A stretch of DNA of 64,000 nt from the NCBI RefSeq assembly GCF_000733125.1, contig NZ_JPHU01000005.1, forward strand, positions 62,001 to 126,000, written 5' to 3'. Numbering within the stretch: the stretch's first letter is position 1; each line of letters opens with the position of its first letter. This document shows positions 43,748 to 53,118 of the stretch, one piece after another. Position numbers and translations under genes: made by a program. Below the pieces are notes generated by a model. That model was given only the letters and a program-made list of their open reading frames with translations, was not told where the DNA came from and searched no databases. Source of the stretch: Parvularcula oceani (GTDB lineage Bacteria; Pseudomonadota; Alphaproteobacteria; Caulobacterales; Parvularculaceae).

Positions 43748-45294
43748 GCCATCTCCGGCTGCCAGCGCAGGACGGGCTTGCGCGCAGCCTGCGTCTCGTC
43801 GAGCCGGCGCTTGGGCGCATAGACGGGCGCCGCCTCGAAGCGCTCGGTATTCCCGCTCTTCGCCTCCTTGGCGAGCGCCAGGAGCGAGTCGCAGAACTGG
43901 TCGAGGCCGAATTTCGACTCCGTCTCGGTCGGCTCGATCAGCATGGCGCCGGAGACGACGAGCGGGAAATACATCGTCATCGGATGGAAGCCCTCGTCGA
44001 TCATCGCCTTGGCGAAATCGATCGTGCCCACGCCCGTGTCTTTCAGGAAAGCGTCCGAGAAGAGCGCTTCGTGCATGCAGGTGCCGGGGAAGGCCGGGGT
44101 CATCTCTGCCGACAGGCGCTTCTGGACGTAATTGGCGTTGAGGACAGCGTCCTCGGCCGCCTGGCGCAGGCCGTCCTTGCCGTGGCTGAGCATATAGGTC
44201 AGGGCGCGGACGAACATGCCCATCTGGCCGTGGAAGGCGACCATGCGGCCGAAGGCCTGCTCGCCCTCACCCGCTGCCGTCTCGACGAGGCGGAAGCCAT
44301 CCTCGTCCGAGACGACGAAGGGCACGGGCGCGAAGGGCGCGAGCGCTTCGGACAGGACCGTGGGCCCCGAGCCGGGCCCCCCGCCGCCATGAGGCGTCGA
44401 GAAGGTCTTGTGCAGGTTGATGTGCATGGCGTCGATGCCGAGCTCGCCCGGCCGCGTCTTGCCCATGATGGCGTTGAAGTTCGCGCCGTCGCAATAGAAA
44501 TAGCCGCCCGCCTCGTGCACAGCGTCGGCCATCTCGCGGATGTCCCGCTCGAACAGGCCGCAAGTGTTGGGGTTCGTCACCATGATCCCGGCGACGTCGG
44601 GGCCGAGCTTGGACTTGAAGGCTTGCAGGTCCACCCGGCCGTCATCGGCGGCGGGCAGCTTGTCGACCTTGAAGCCGCATTGCGCGGCCGTGGCGGGGTT
44701 CGTTCCGTGCGCGGATTCGGGCACGAGGACGCGGGTGCGCGTTCCCGCCTCGCCGCGCGCGACCAGCGCCGCCTTGATCGCCATCATGCCGCAAAGCTCG
44801 CCATGCGCGCCGGCCTTGGGGCTCATCGCGACGGCAGGCATGGCCGTCAGCTCCTTGAGCCAGCCTGCGAGCCGATCCATCAGCTCGAGCGCGCCTTGCA
44901 CCGTGCTTTCGGGCTGGAGCGGGTGGATGTCGGAGAAACCCGGCATGCGCGCCGTCTTCTCGTTGAGGCGCGGATTGTGCTTCATCGTGCACGAGCCGAG
45001 CGGGAAGATGCCCATGTCGATGGCGTAGTTCTTCTGGCTCAGCCGCACATAGTGCCGCATGGCCTCGGGCTCGGACAGGCCGGGCAGCTCTGGCGCGCTC
45101 TCCGCCTGCTGACCGCCGAGGCGGGGCATGATGCCTTCGGGCTCTGGCAGGTCGACGCCGCTGCCGCCCTCCGCGCCGCGTTCGAAGATCAGCGGCTCCT
45201 CGATCTGAAGCGCCTTGTTGCCGGTATGGGTCGAAACCTCGGCGTTCATTTCGTTCGCCGCGCGCGTCTGGCGGCCCTGGCTGTTCATCGCCAT
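43726..45294 (-). CDS. gcvPB: Glycine dehydrogenase (decarboxylating) subunit 2
   Basis: A 522-residue PLP enzyme forming, with GcvPA, the P-protein that decarboxylates glycine and loads the aminomethyl group onto the lipoyl arm of GcvH. Lys296 in INLHKTFSTPHGGGGPG is the PLP Schiff-base lysine. The glycine-rich phosphate-binding loop follows directly. The start ATG overlaps the gcvPA stop by one base (TGATG), with a GTG one codon upstream. It is the last gene of the gcv operon. Confidence 0.96.
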   Translation of the reverse strand: MAMNSQGRQTRAANEMNAEVSTHTGNKALQIEEPLIFERGAEGGSGVDLPEPEGIMPRLGGQQAESAPELPGLSEPEAMRHYVRLSQKNYAIDMGIFPLGSCTMKHNPRLNEKTARMPGFSDIHPLQPESTVQGALELMDRLAGWLKELTAMPAVAMSPKAGAHGELCGMMAIKAALVARGEAGTRTRVLVPESAHGTNPATAAQCGFKVDKLPAADDGRVDLQAFKSKLGPDVAGIMVTNPNTCGLFERDIREMADAVHEAGGYFYCDGANFNAIMGKTRPGELGIDAMHINLHKTFSTPHGGGGPGSGPTVLSEALAPFAPVPFVVSDEDGFRLVETAAGEGEQAFGRMVAFHGQMGMFVRALTYMLSHGKDGLRQAAEDAVLNANYVQKRLSAEMTPAFPGTCMHEALFSDAFLKDTGVGTIDFAKAMIDEGFHPMTMYFPLVVSGAMLIEPTETESKFGLDQFCDSLLALAKEAKSGNTERFEAAPVYAPKRRLDETQAARKPVLRWQPEMAEAMAAE

Positions 45295-46634
45295 CACAGC
45301 ACCTCTTCCAGCGCCGATTTCAGCGCCGCGATATCGTCGTCAGTGGTCACTTCGGTCGCCGCCACGATGAGCAGGTTCGCCAGATCGTCCTCGCCCGGCC
45401 AGAGCCGACCGCCCGGCACGCCCGCGACGATGCCGCGCTGCGCCAGCGCCTCGGTCACCTCGGCCGCGTCCTTCGGCAGGCGCAGCGTGAACTCGTTGAA
45501 GAAGCTCTCGTTCAGGACCTCGACGCCCTCGACCTGCGACAGCGCATCGGCCGCCTTGCAGGCCGCTTCGTGGTTGAGCATGGCGAGGCGCCGCAGGCCG
45601 GTGCCGCCCAGAAGGCTCATATGGACGGTGAAGGCGAGCGAGCAGAGCCCGGAATTCGTGCAGATGTTCGAGGTCGCCTTGTCGCGGCGGATATGCTGCT
45701 CGCGCGTCGACAGCGTCAGCACGAAGCCGCGCTTGCCCTCGGCATCCACCGTCTCGCCGCAGAGGCGCCCCGGCATGTGCCGCACATGCTTCTGGCGCGC
45801 GGCGAAGAGGCCGACATACGGCCCGCCATAGTTCAGGGCGTTGCCGATCGACTGGCCTTCCGCGACCACGATATCCGCGCCCTGGCTGCCCGGCGATTTG
45901 AGGAGGCCGAAGCTGACCGCCTCGGTCACGACAGCGATCAGGAGCGCGCCGTGCTCATGCGCCTTCTCGGCGAGGGCGGAGAGGTCGCGGACATGGCCGA
46001 AGACGTCCGGGGACTGAACGACGATGCAGGAGGTCTGGTCGTCGATCATCTCCATGATCGAGCCCTGCCCGTCCGGAGAAGACGGCGCCTCGATCACTTC
46101 GTCGTCGATCAGTTCTGAATTGGTGTGGATCACCTGAGCGTAATGGGGGTGGAGGCCGCCAGAGCAGAGCACCTTCTTGCGCTTGGTGATCCGCCGCGCC
46201 ATCAGCGCCGCCTCGGCTGCGGCCGTCGAGCCGTCATACATGGAGGCATTCGCCACCTCCATGCCGGTCAGCTCGGCGACTTGGGTCTGGAACTCGAAGA
46301 GATATTGCAGCGTGCCCTGCGCGATCTCGGGCTGATAGGGCGTATAGGCGGTCAGGAACTCAGACCGCTGAATGATGTGGTCCACTGTCGCCGGGACGTG
46401 ATGCTTGTAGGCGCCGCAGCCCGCGAAGAACGGCCCGTCCGAGGCGGCGTGGTTCTTCGCCGACAGCCCGCGCATGATCCGCTCGACCTCCAGCTCGCCC
46501 TTGTGGTCTGGCAGGTCGAGCACCGGGTTCAGCGCGTCCTTGGGGACGTCGGAGAACAGCTCGTCGATGGTCTCGACACCGACCGTCCGCCGCATCTCGG
46601 CGCGATCCGCATCGCTCAGGGGAAGATAGCGCAT
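45294..46634 (-). CDS. gcvPA: Glycine dehydrogenase (decarboxylating) subunit 1
   Basis: A 446-residue partner of GcvPB; together they replace the single-chain P-protein. Family features are [34 protein letters not shown] and the segment [18 protein letters not shown]. The [20 protein letters not shown] region is near the end. It is separated from the upstream VOC gene by 167 bases filled with a nested palindromic repeat. Confidence 0.96.
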   Translation of the reverse strand: MRYLPLSDADRAEMRRTVGVETIDELFSDVPKDALNPVLDLPDHKGELEVERIMRGLSAKNHAASDGPFFAGCGAYKHHVPATVDHIIQRSEFLTAYTPYQPEIAQGTLQYLFEFQTQVAELTGMEVANASMYDGSTAAAEAALMARRITKRKKVLCSGGLHPHYAQVIHTNSELIDDEVIEAPSSPDGQGSIMEMIDDQTSCIVVQSPDVFGHVRDLSALAEKAHEHGALLIAVVTEAVSFGLLKSPGSQGADIVVAEGQSIGNALNYGGPYVGLFAARQKHVRHMPGRLCGETVDAEGKRGFVLTLSTREQHIRRDKATSNICTNSGLCSLAFTVHMSLLGGTGLRRLAMLNHEAACKAADALSQVEGVEVLNESFFNEFTLRLPKDAAEVTEALAQRGIVAGVPGGRLWPGEDDLANLLIVAATEVTTDDDIAALKSALEEVL

Positions 46635-46655
46635 AACTCAGTATCCGTGGGTCTC

Positions 46656-46782
46656 ACCTCTCCCTCGGGAGAGGTCGAAGGCGCGAAGCGCGTTCGGGTG
46701 AGGGACATGGGCGGCGGGGCGAGGCGCGGCCGGTCGCCCCTCACCCGAAATCACAGATTTCGACCTCTCCCAAGGGAGAGGT
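46656..46782. repeat. Nested palindromic intergenic repeat element
   Basis: A 127-base element. The unit ACCTCTCCC-NN-GGGAGAGGT occurs at both ends (46656-46675 and 46763-46782), so the ends pair with themselves or with each other. Inside, TTCGGGTGAGGG (46693-46704) pairs perfectly with CCCTCACCCGAA (46738-46749). It resembles the dispersed palindromic elements common between genes in high-GC Alphaproteobacteria. It lies inside the gcv operon and would fold in the mRNA. Confidence 0.7.
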
Positions 46783-46801
46783 TGGAAGGCGGGGCGGATC
46801 G

Positions 46802-47242
46802 TCATGCCGTTCCTCCCAGCGTCTTCCGGAACACGTCGGCATCGTCGCGAAAGGCCTTGAACTCCAGCGCGTTTCCCGCAGGGTCGCGCACGAACATCGT
46901 CGCCTGCTCGCCCGCCTGCCCTTGGAAACGGACATAGGGCTCGATGATGAACTCCACGCCGCCATCCTTTAGCCGGTCGCGCAGCGCCTCCCAGGGCTCC
47001 CATGCCATGACGAGGCCGAAATGGCGCACCGGCACGGCCTTGCCGTCCACCGCATTGGCCTGCGCCGCGCCGCATTCCTCGGGCGCGTAATGGGCGACGA
47101 TCTGGTGCTCGTAGAAGTCGAAATCGATCCACTCCCCCGGCACCTCGCGCCCTTCGGCGCAGCCGAGCAGGCCGCCATAGAAGCCGCGCGCGGCTTCGAG
47201 GTCATCGACCGGGAAGGCGAGGTGGAAGCGGGGCCGGGTCAC
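46802..47242 (-). CDS. VOC family (glyoxalase/dioxygenase-fold) protein
   Basis: A 146-residue protein with the vicinal-oxygen-chelate fold: [22 protein letters not shown], then [18 protein letters not shown], and [16 protein letters not shown]. The metal ligands of the family are plausible at His7, His74 and Glu in LEFK. The substrate is unknown. It starts at GTG 47242, overlapping the gcvH stop (GTGA), and is therefore built into the glycine cleavage operon. Confidence 0.85.
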   Translation of the reverse strand: MTRPRFHLAFPVDDLEAARGFYGGLLGCAEGREVPGEWIDFDFYEHQIVAHYAPEECGAAQANAVDGKAVPVRHFGLVMAWEPWEALRDRLKDGGVEFIIEPYVRFQGQAGEQATMFVRDPAGNALEFKAFRDDADVFRKTLGGTA

Positions 47243-47607
47243 TCGTCCGTATGCGCCTTATACGCCGCTTCGTCCATCAGCCCGTCGAGTTCGGAGGCGT
47301 CGGACGGCTTGATCTTGACGAACCAGGCGTCCTGATCGGGGCTCTCATTCACCTTTTCGGGCGCATCCACGATGTCCTGGTTCACCGCGACGACTTCGCC
47401 CGAAATCGGGGCATAGACGTCGGACGCGGCCTTCACGCTTTCGACCACGGCCATGTCGTCGCCCTTGGAGAGGGCCCTGCCGGTGTCGGGCAGCTCGACG
47501 AAGACGACATCGCCGAGCTGTTCGGCGGCGTGCGGCGTGATCCCGCAGACGGCGACATCGCCGTCCATGCGGACCCATTCATGGCTCTCTGTGTATTTGG
47601 TCGCCAT
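47239..47607 (-). CDS. gcvH: Glycine cleavage system H protein
   Basis: A 122-residue lipoyl carrier protein that shuttles the aminomethyl group between P-, T- and L-proteins. Lys59 in [14 protein letters not shown] is the lipoylation site. Standard N-terminal KYTESHEWV and C-terminal AYKAHTDE segments are present. It follows gcvT with one base between the stop and the ATG. Confidence 0.97.
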   Translation of the reverse strand: MATKYTESHEWVRMDGDVAVCGITPHAAEQLGDVVFVELPDTGRALSKGDDMAVVESVKAASDVYAPISGEVVAVNQDIVDAPEKVNESPDQDAWFVKIKPSDASELDGLMDEAAYKAHTDE

Positions 47608-47608
47608 C

Positions 47609-48742
47609 TTACTTCTTCCCTCTGTAATAGCGCTGTTCGACGAAGGGCAGCTTCACGACCTCGGCTTCGAGCGGCTTGCCGCGCACGAGGATCCGCACCT
47701 TCGTTCCGGGCTCGGCATGCTTGGTGTCGATCCGGCCCATGGCCACGGGCGCCTCATAGGTCGGGCCGAAGCCGCCGCTCGTCACCTTGCCGATGGTCTC
47801 GCCGTCTTCGGACTGCACCTCGGCGCCCTCGCGCGCGGGCACGCGGCCGAGCGGCTTCAGGCCGACGCGAAGCGTGTCCGTGCCCTCGTGCAGTTCCCTG
47901 ATGATCCGCTCGGCGCCCGGGAAGCCGCCCTCTTCCCGCCGCCTCTTGCCGATGGCGAAGTTCAGGCCCGCGGAAACCGGCGTGTCTTCGGGCGTCATGT
48001 CGTGGCCATAGAGGCAGAGCCCGGCTTCGAGGCGCAGGCTATCCCGCGCGCCGAGGCCGATCGGCGCCACGTCGTCATGGGCGAGGAGGCGCCGCGCGAG
48101 CCGTTCGGCATCGCTGTTGGCGACGGAGATCTCGTAGCCGTCCTCGCCGGTATAGCCGCAACGGCTGAGCATGACGGGGATGCCGTCGAGTTGCGTCTCG
48201 CGCATCGACATGAAGGGCATCTCCGCCGCCATCGGGTCGAGCGCGGAGAGGACGGTGTGCGCCAGCGGCCCCTGAAGCGCGAGGAGGCAGCGGTCCAGCA
48301 CGTCGAGCTTGGCCCGTCCGCCGAGCGTCTCTCCGATCAACGCGAAATCCTGTTCCTTCACCGCAGCATTGACGACGAGGAACAGCTTGCCGTCCTGATC
48401 GGGCAGGCGCGTGACCATCAGGTCGTCGAGAATGCCGCCCTCTTCGTTCAGGAGCACGGTGTAGCGGATGCGGCCCTTGCCGAGCTTGACAATCTCGGCG
48501 GACACCAGCTCCTCGATCAGGCGCGCGACCTGTTCGTGTTCGCCTTGTTCGACCGACAGATAGGCCTGCCCCATATGGCTGACGTCGAAGAGCCCCGCCT
48601 TCTCGCGCACATGCAGGTGCTCGCCCTTCACGCCCATCGGGTACTGGACCGGCATGGAATAGCCGGCGAAGGACACCATCTTGCCGCCGAGCTCGCGGTG
48701 GAGCGCGTCGAGAGGGAGGGTCTGTAGGTCCTGATCGGTCAA
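47609..48742 (-). CDS. gcvT: Glycine cleavage system aminomethyltransferase (T protein)
   Basis: A 377-residue enzyme transferring the methylene unit from the H-protein to tetrahydrofolate with release of ammonia. Signatures are [25 protein letters not shown], and [11 protein letters not shown] (the folate/aminomethyl site). The likely start is TTG 48742, since no ATG or GTG precedes the conserved [14 protein letters not shown] lies 12 bases upstream. The gene is the first of the operon and lies downstream of a tandem glycine riboswitch. Confidence 0.95.
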   Translation of the reverse strand: MTDQDLQTLPLDALHRELGGKMVSFAGYSMPVQYPMGVKGEHLHVREKAGLFDVSHMGQAYLSVEQGEHEQVARLIEELVSAEIVKLGKGRIRYTVLLNEEGGILDDLMVTRLPDQDGKLFLVVNAAVKEQDFALIGETLGGRAKLDVLDRCLLALQGPLAHTVLSALDPMAAEMPFMSMRETQLDGIPVMLSRCGYTGEDGYEISVANSDAERLARRLLAHDDVAPIGLGARDSLRLEAGLCLYGHDMTPEDTPVSAGLNFAIGKRRREEGGFPGAERIIRELHEGTDTLRVGLKPLGRVPAREGAEVQSEDGETIGKVTSGGFGPTYEAPVAMGRIDTKHAEPGTKVRILVRGKPLEAEVVKLPFVEQRYYRGKK

Positions 48743-48790
48743 GGCGCGTGTCTCCGGGCGGTGCCTCCGTCGCGAAGGCGTCGTCCCCGG

Positions 48791-48958
48791 CTGTCACGGT
48801 GCCTGAGAGATTCCGCGCGGCAGCCGCGCTTGCTCCTTCGGCAGGGCCTGCCGGCCCTTTTCCAGCCTGTCCTCGTCTCCTGCCGCGGTCCTTTTGCCTG
48901 AGCGTTTCCGGGGCGGTTGCGCCTTCGGCCCTGGCCTTTCGGGCCAGTGTCTCCCGCA
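48791..48958 (-). promoter_or_regulatory. Tandem glycine riboswitch upstream of gcvT
   Basis: Read on the minus strand, two glycine aptamers follow one another. The first has GGGAGAC, GGGCCGAAGGCGCAA and GCTCAGGCAAAAGGAC; the second has GGAGACGAGGACAG, CTGCCGAAGGAGCAA and CTCTCAGGCACCGTGACAG. These are the conserved glycine-riboswitch core blocks (family gcvT). A linker of only a few bases separates the aptamers. The element ends about 50 bases before the gcvT start and should raise expression when glycine is abundant. Confidence 0.95.
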
Positions 48959-49018
48959 GAAGAAGGGATGCCGGAATCGCTTCCGGCGCTCGCGAGACTA
49001 GGCGCCCCCCGCCCCCTG

Positions 49019-49651
49019 TCAATCCGGTGAAGTGTCATGCCGCGCATAGCGCGGAAAGGGCACGGACCAGCCGCGCTGGATCGCGAGGAGGCGAAGGGCC
49101 AGGGCCGCGATCACGCCAAGGGCCGCGCGGGGCTCGAAGGCGAGGCCGAACGGGGCGAAGGTGAAGACGGCGGCGCCCAGAAGGGCGGGCGTGATGTAGA
49201 TTTCATGGCTGAAGATGACGGGCGTCTCGTCGCACATCACGTCGCGGATCACCCCGCCGAAGCTCGCGCTCATCGCGCCGAAGAGGACCGCAACGAAGGG
49301 ATGCGCCTCCGCCGCCAGCGCGGTCGAGGCGCCGAGCACGGCGAAGAGCGAAAGCCCTGCCGCATCCGCATAGAGGAGCCACTGCATCCGCCGTCCGATC
49401 AGCCAGCGATTGAGGAGCGAGACGCCGAAGGCGCAGGCGATGCACAGAAGGATCACGGTCGGCTCGCGCACCCAGGCCACCGGCGTCGCGCCGAGCAGGA
49501 GGTCGCGGATCGTGCCGCCCCCGACGCCCGTCACGGTCGCGACGAAGGACACGCCGACGATATCCATCTCCTTGCGCAGGCCCAGAAGCGCGCCCGAAAC
49601 AGCGAAGACGGCGGTGCCGAGGAGGGCGAAGAGCGCGAGGATCTCGTTCAT
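49019..49651 (-). CDS. TRIC/UPF0126 family membrane channel protein
   Basis: A 210-residue protein with seven predicted helices made of two homologous three-helix halves. Each half carries the glycine-rich kink and motif GGGTIRD and FGGVIRD respectively, as in bacterial TRIC-type cation channels. It should sit in the inner membrane and conduct monovalent cations. It is upstream of the gcv leader on the same strand and divergent from tldE. Confidence 0.88.
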   Translation of the reverse strand: MNEILALFALLGTAVFAVSGALLGLRKEMDIVGVSFVATVTGVGGGTIRDLLLGATPVAWVREPTVILLCIACAFGVSLLNRWLIGRRMQWLLYADAAGLSLFAVLGASTALAAEAHPFVAVLFGAMSASFGGVIRDVMCDETPVIFSHEIYITPALLGAAVFTFAPFGLAFEPRAALGVIAALALRLLAIQRGWSVPFPRYARHDTSPD

Positions 49652-49764
49652 GGCGGCAAGGGTCCGAAACGTGCGGGGCAGCCGCGCTCAAGAGGCGGGA
49701 GGCGGCCTCCTGTCAACCCGCTGCGCGCTTGCACCTCGCCCGGCCCCGTCCTAACCGCGAGCGC

Positions 49765-51105
49765 ATGACCGACAGACCCGAAGACATTCTCGCCGCCGTC
49801 ATGGACCGCGCCAAGCGCGCGGGCGCCGATGCGGCGGACGCCCTCATCTATCGCAGCATCAGCCAGTCCGTCGCCGTGCGCCTCGGCGAGGTGGAGGAGA
49901 TCGAGCGGTCCGAGAACCGCGATCTCGGCCTGCGCGTTCTGGTGGGTAAGCGCCAGGCCACCGTCTCGACCAATGATTACAGCCCCGCCGCGCTCGACGA
50001 GCTGGCCGAGCGGGCGATCATGATGGCGAAGCTCGCGCCCGAGGATCCGCATGTCGGCCTCGCCGACCAGGCGCTTCTGGCGAAGGGCGACCTGCCCGAT
50101 CTCGACATGACGGACGGCATTGAGCCCTCCGCCGACGACCTGCGCGAGCGGGCTCTCGCCTGCGACGATGCGGGCCGCGCGGTCGAGGGGGTGACGAATT
50201 CGGGCGGCGCGAACGCCTCATACGGCTATGGCCAGTCCTGGCTCGCCACCAGCCACGGCTTTGCCGGGAGCAGCACGGGAGGCAGCCACGGCACCTCCGT
50301 CTCGCTGCTCGCGGGCAGCGGCACGGGCATGGAGCGCGACTACGACTATCACGGCGCGACCTATCTGTCGGACCTGCGCAGCCCCGAGGATATCGGCCGC
50401 TCCGCGGGCGAGCGCACCGTCCGCCGCCTGAACCCCAAAAAGGTCGGCAGCCGCCGCGCCCCGGTCGTCTATGAGCAGCGCCTCGCCGCCTCCCTTCTCG
50501 GTCCGCTCGCGGGCGCGGTGAACGGCGCGGCCATCGCGCGGGGCACGAGCTTCCTCAAGGACAAGATGGGCGAGCAGCTCTTCGAGGAGAGCGTCAGCGT
50601 CATCGACGACCCTTTCATCCCCCGCGGCTTCGGCTCCCGCCCCTTCGACGGCGAGGGGGTGCGGCCGGCAAAGATCGCGCTGATCGATCAGGGGCGCCTC
50701 ACCTCCTGGTTCCTCAACACGGCGCAGGCCAATCAGCTCGGCCTGGCCACCAATGGCCGCGCCCGGCGGGGCACGGGCGGAGCGCCGGGCTCCGGCGCCA
50801 CCAATCTCGACCTTCAGCCCGGCGGAATGGACCTTCAGGCGCTCCTCGCCGACACCGGCGAAGGGCTCTACCTCACCGACATGTTCGGACCGCAGATCAA
50901 CGGCAACACCGGCGACTATTCGGTCGGCTGCTCGGGCTATTGGATCGAGGACGGCGTGCCGGCCTATCCGGTCGCCGAGATCACCATCGCCGGAAACCTC
51001 TTGGAGATGTGGCGTCATCTCACCCCCGCTTCCGATTTCCGCCGCAGCGGGACGCGCAACGCGCCGACCGTGCGCGTGGCGGAGATGATGATCGCGGGCA
51101 GCTGA
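49765..51105 (+). CDS. tldE: Metalloprotease TldE/PmbA
   Basis: A 446-residue non-catalytic partner of TldD in the heterodimeric protease. It has the shared fold (ESLLGPLAGAVNG-like region at RLAASLLGPL, PFIPRGFGSRPFDGEGV, and C-terminal APTVRVAEMMIAG) but lacks the HExxxH zinc motif, as expected for TldE. ATG 49765 is chosen because upstream codons are non-conserved. tldD is at 28307-29722, so both partners are in this window but not adjacent. Confidence 0.93.
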   Translation: MTDRPEDILAAVMDRAKRAGADAADALIYRSISQSVAVRLGEVEEIERSENRDLGLRVLVGKRQATVSTNDYSPAALDELAERAIMMAKLAPEDPHVGLADQALLAKGDLPDLDMTDGIEPSADDLRERALACDDAGRAVEGVTNSGGANASYGYGQSWLATSHGFAGSSTGGSHGTSVSLLAGSGTGMERDYDYHGATYLSDLRSPEDIGRSAGERTVRRLNPKKVGSRRAPVVYEQRLAASLLGPLAGAVNGAAIARGTSFLKDKMGEQLFEESVSVIDDPFIPRGFGSRPFDGEGVRPAKIALIDQGRLTSWFLNTAQANQLGLATNGRARRGTGGAPGSGATNLDLQPGGMDLQALLADTGEGLYLTDMFGPQINGNTGDYSVGCSGYWIEDGVPAYPVAEITIAGNLLEMWRHLTPASDFRRSGTRNAPTVRVAEMMIAGS

Positions 51106-51107
51106 GC

Positions 51108-51923
51108 ATGGCGCGTCCGCTCGCCGACGACCATGAGCGGATGCGCGGGGCCGTCAGGCGGGCGGGCCGGGCGGTTCTCGCGCGGTTCCGCGACGACGAT
51201 GTCGAGAGCTGGCAGAAAGAGGACCGCTCTCCTGTCAGCGCCGCCGATCTCGAAGCGAATGACATCCTGCGCGAGGCGCTGATCGAGGACGGCGACGGCT
51301 ATGGCTGGCTGTCCGAGGAAAGCCGCGACGACCGCTCGCGGCTCGAGGCGGAGCGGGTCTGGATCGTCGACCCGATCGACGGCACCCGCGCCTTCCTCGA
51401 AGGGAAGCCGCATTTCACCGTCTGCGTCGCCCTGGTGGAGCGGGGCGAGGCTCTGGCTTCGGCGATCTACAATCCGGCCCTAGACGAATTCTTCGAGGCT
51501 GTCCGCGGCGCCGGGGCGCGCCGCAATGGCGTGAGGATCTCGGCCAGTATCTGCTCGGAGCTGGACGACTGCCGCATGCTCGGCGCGCGGTCCATGTTCG
51601 ACCATGACGGCTGGCCGGCCTCCTGGCCTCCCATGGCGGTCGGCTACCGCAATTCCACGAGCTACCGCCTGGCTCTGGTCGCGGCCGGAGCATTCGACGC
51701 CGCGATCGCGCTGGTGCCCAAAGCCGATTGGGACGTGGCGCCCGGCGCCCTCATCGCGCAGGAGGCGGGCGCCATCGCGACCGACCATCTCGGCGAAGAC
51801 TTCGTCTATAACAGAGCCCAGCCGGTTCAGAGGGCTCTTGTCTGCGCGGCGCCGAGCCTTTATCCGCGCATCCTTCCCCGGCTCGCCCATCTGCCGGGCG
51901 ACCTTCGCACCCTCGACCTCTAG
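51108..51923 (+). CDS. Inositol monophosphatase family protein (CysQ-like phosphatase)
   Basis: A 271-residue Mg-dependent phosphatase with the metal-binding motifs LSEESRDD, WIVDPIDGTRAF and ADWDVAPGALIAQEAG. The best-known functions of the branch are 3'(2'),5'-bisphosphate nucleotidase (CysQ) and inositol-1-phosphatase; the substrate is not settled by the sequence. It starts two bases after the tldE stop and is followed 11 bases later by the DUF4170 gene, so the three are probably one operon. Confidence 0.9.
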   Translation: MARPLADDHERMRGAVRRAGRAVLARFRDDDVESWQKEDRSPVSAADLEANDILREALIEDGDGYGWLSEESRDDRSRLEAERVWIVDPIDGTRAFLEGKPHFTVCVALVERGEALASAIYNPALDEFFEAVRGAGARRNGVRISASICSELDDCRMLGARSMFDHDGWPASWPPMAVGYRNSTSYRLALVAAGAFDAAIALVPKADWDVAPGALIAQEAGAIATDHLGEDFVYNRAQPVQRALVCAAPSLYPRILPRLAHLPGDLRTLDL

Positions 51924-51934
51924 GACGCATTCCG

Positions 51935-52177
51935 ATGGCGCAAGACAAACCCCAGCTTCTTCACCTGGTCTTCGGCGGAGAGCTTACCAGCCCCGCCGAG
52001 GCGCGGTTCCGCGACACCGACAAGATCGACGTCGTCGGCATCTTTCCCGATTACGACAGCGCCGAGAAGGCGTGGCGATCGAAGGCGCAGCAGACGGTCG
52101 ACAGCGCGCATACGCGCTATTTCATCGTGCACCTGCACCGCTTCCTCGACCCGGACGGCGACGGCCTGCTGGGCTGA
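51935..52177 (+). CDS. DUF4170 family protein
   Basis: An 80-residue protein of the DUF4170 family, recognisable by LLHLVFGGEL at the start, IDVVGIFPDYDSAEKAWRSKAQQTVD in the middle, and YFIVHLHRFLDP at the end. The function is unknown; its place after an inositol-monophosphatase-family gene is recurrent in Alphaproteobacteria. The last 13 bases including the stop codon are duplicated in tandem. Confidence 0.88.
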   Translation: MAQDKPQLLHLVFGGELTSPAEARFRDTDKIDVVGIFPDYDSAEKAWRSKAQQTVDSAHTRYFIVHLHRFLDPDGDGLLG

Positions 52178-52190
52178 CCTGCTGGGCTGA
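52165..52190. repeat. Perfect 13-bp tandem duplication over a stop codon
   Basis: CCTGCTGGGCTGA occurs twice head to tail (52165-52177 and 52178-52190). The first copy ends in the DUF4170 stop codon and the second places another TGA just downstream, out of the original phase by one base. Confidence 0.85.
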
Positions 52191-52195
52191 GTGGA

Positions 52196-52456
52196 TCAGG
52201 CCGGGGCGGGGCGCCAGCCGCGGCGCTCGCCCCGAGGCTTCCGGCCCGCGACGACCGCGACCAGCAGGGCCACCGGCATGACCACGGCGAAGGCCACGAG
52301 CAGGAGCCCCGTGACCGCCACGGCGGCCAGAAGCAGCGCGAGCGCTCCGACGGTGCGGAGCGCGGGCGGCAGGCTCGCGCCCGCAAGATGCGGAGCGGCC
52401 CGCAGCTGAAGCGGGCGCGGGGGCGAAGTCGGGATCGTCAGAGCCGTCATCTGCAT
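52196..52456 (-). CDS. Small predicted membrane protein
   Basis: An 86-residue protein with an N-terminal Pro-rich part (PTSPPRPLQLRAAPHL) and a hydrophobic double segment (about 38-70), then a basic C-terminal tail. There is no recognised family. ATG 52456 and ATG 52450 are both possible. The coding call rests on composition and its position filling the gap between convergent neighbours, so it is tentative. Confidence 0.45.
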   Translation of the reverse strand: MQMTALTIPTSPPRPLQLRAAPHLAGASLPPALRTVGALALLLAAVAVTGLLLVAFAVVMPVALLVAVVAGRKPRGERRGWRPAPA

Positions 52457-52518
52457 ATCCTGACAAACACGAAGCGACTTGGGAAGTCTCGCCCCCTGCG
52501 ACCAATGCCGCGAAACGC

Positions 52519-52998
52519 TTACAACTGCGAGAGCATGTGTTCTGCGGAGGAGACCTCGAAGGCGCCGCCCTCCTCGACGTCCAGGCGCTTCACCGTGTTG
52601 TCCTCGACCACCATGGCGTAGCGCTGCGACCGCTTGCCCATTCCGAAGGAGGCTCCGTCCATGACGAGGCCGAGCGCTTCGGTGAATTCGCCATTGCCGT
52701 CGGCCAGCATGACGATGTCGTCCGTGGCGCCCGACTGCTCGCCCCAGGCCCTCATCACGAATGCGTCGTTGACCGAGACGCAAACGATCTGATCGATCCC
52801 CTTGGCGCGCAGGTCGTCGGCCTTCTCGATGAAGCCCGGCAGGTGGCGGGCCGAGCAGGTCGGGGTGAACGCCCCCGGCACGGCGAAGAGCGCCGTTTTC
52901 TTGCCGCCGAAAAGCTCGGCCGTTTCAACGGGTTCCGGCCCGTCCGCCGTCGCCTTCATCAGCGTCTTCTCGGGCAGCTTGTCGCCTTGCTTGATCAT
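52519..52998 (-). CDS. Peroxiredoxin (Prx5 / AhpE-like, 1-Cys or atypical)
   Basis: A 159-residue peroxidase of the Prx5 group. The peroxidatic Cys48 lies in FAVPGAFTPTCSARHLPGF, and typical later segments are VCVSVNDAFVMRAW and GKRSQRYAMVVEDN. It reduces hydrogen peroxide and alkyl hydroperoxides using thiol donors. ATG 52998 gives the standard MIKQGDKLPE start; an ATG at 53013 would add five residues. Confidence 0.92.
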   Translation of the reverse strand: MIKQGDKLPEKTLMKATADGPEPVETAELFGGKKTALFAVPGAFTPTCSARHLPGFIEKADDLRAKGIDQIVCVSVNDAFVMRAWGEQSGATDDIVMLADGNGEFTEALGLVMDGASFGMGKRSQRYAMVVEDNTVKRLDVEEGGAFEVSSAEHMLSQL

Positions 52999-53118
52999 CG
53001 GCCGTCGCTCCATTGATGCTCGGAGCATCCCCTGCCCTGTCCTATTGTTGAGGTAAAGCGGCGCGTGCGGTGGAAAGGGAGCGCTTGTTTCCCCTGCTGC
53101 GCTGCCTAACTTTCTTCC

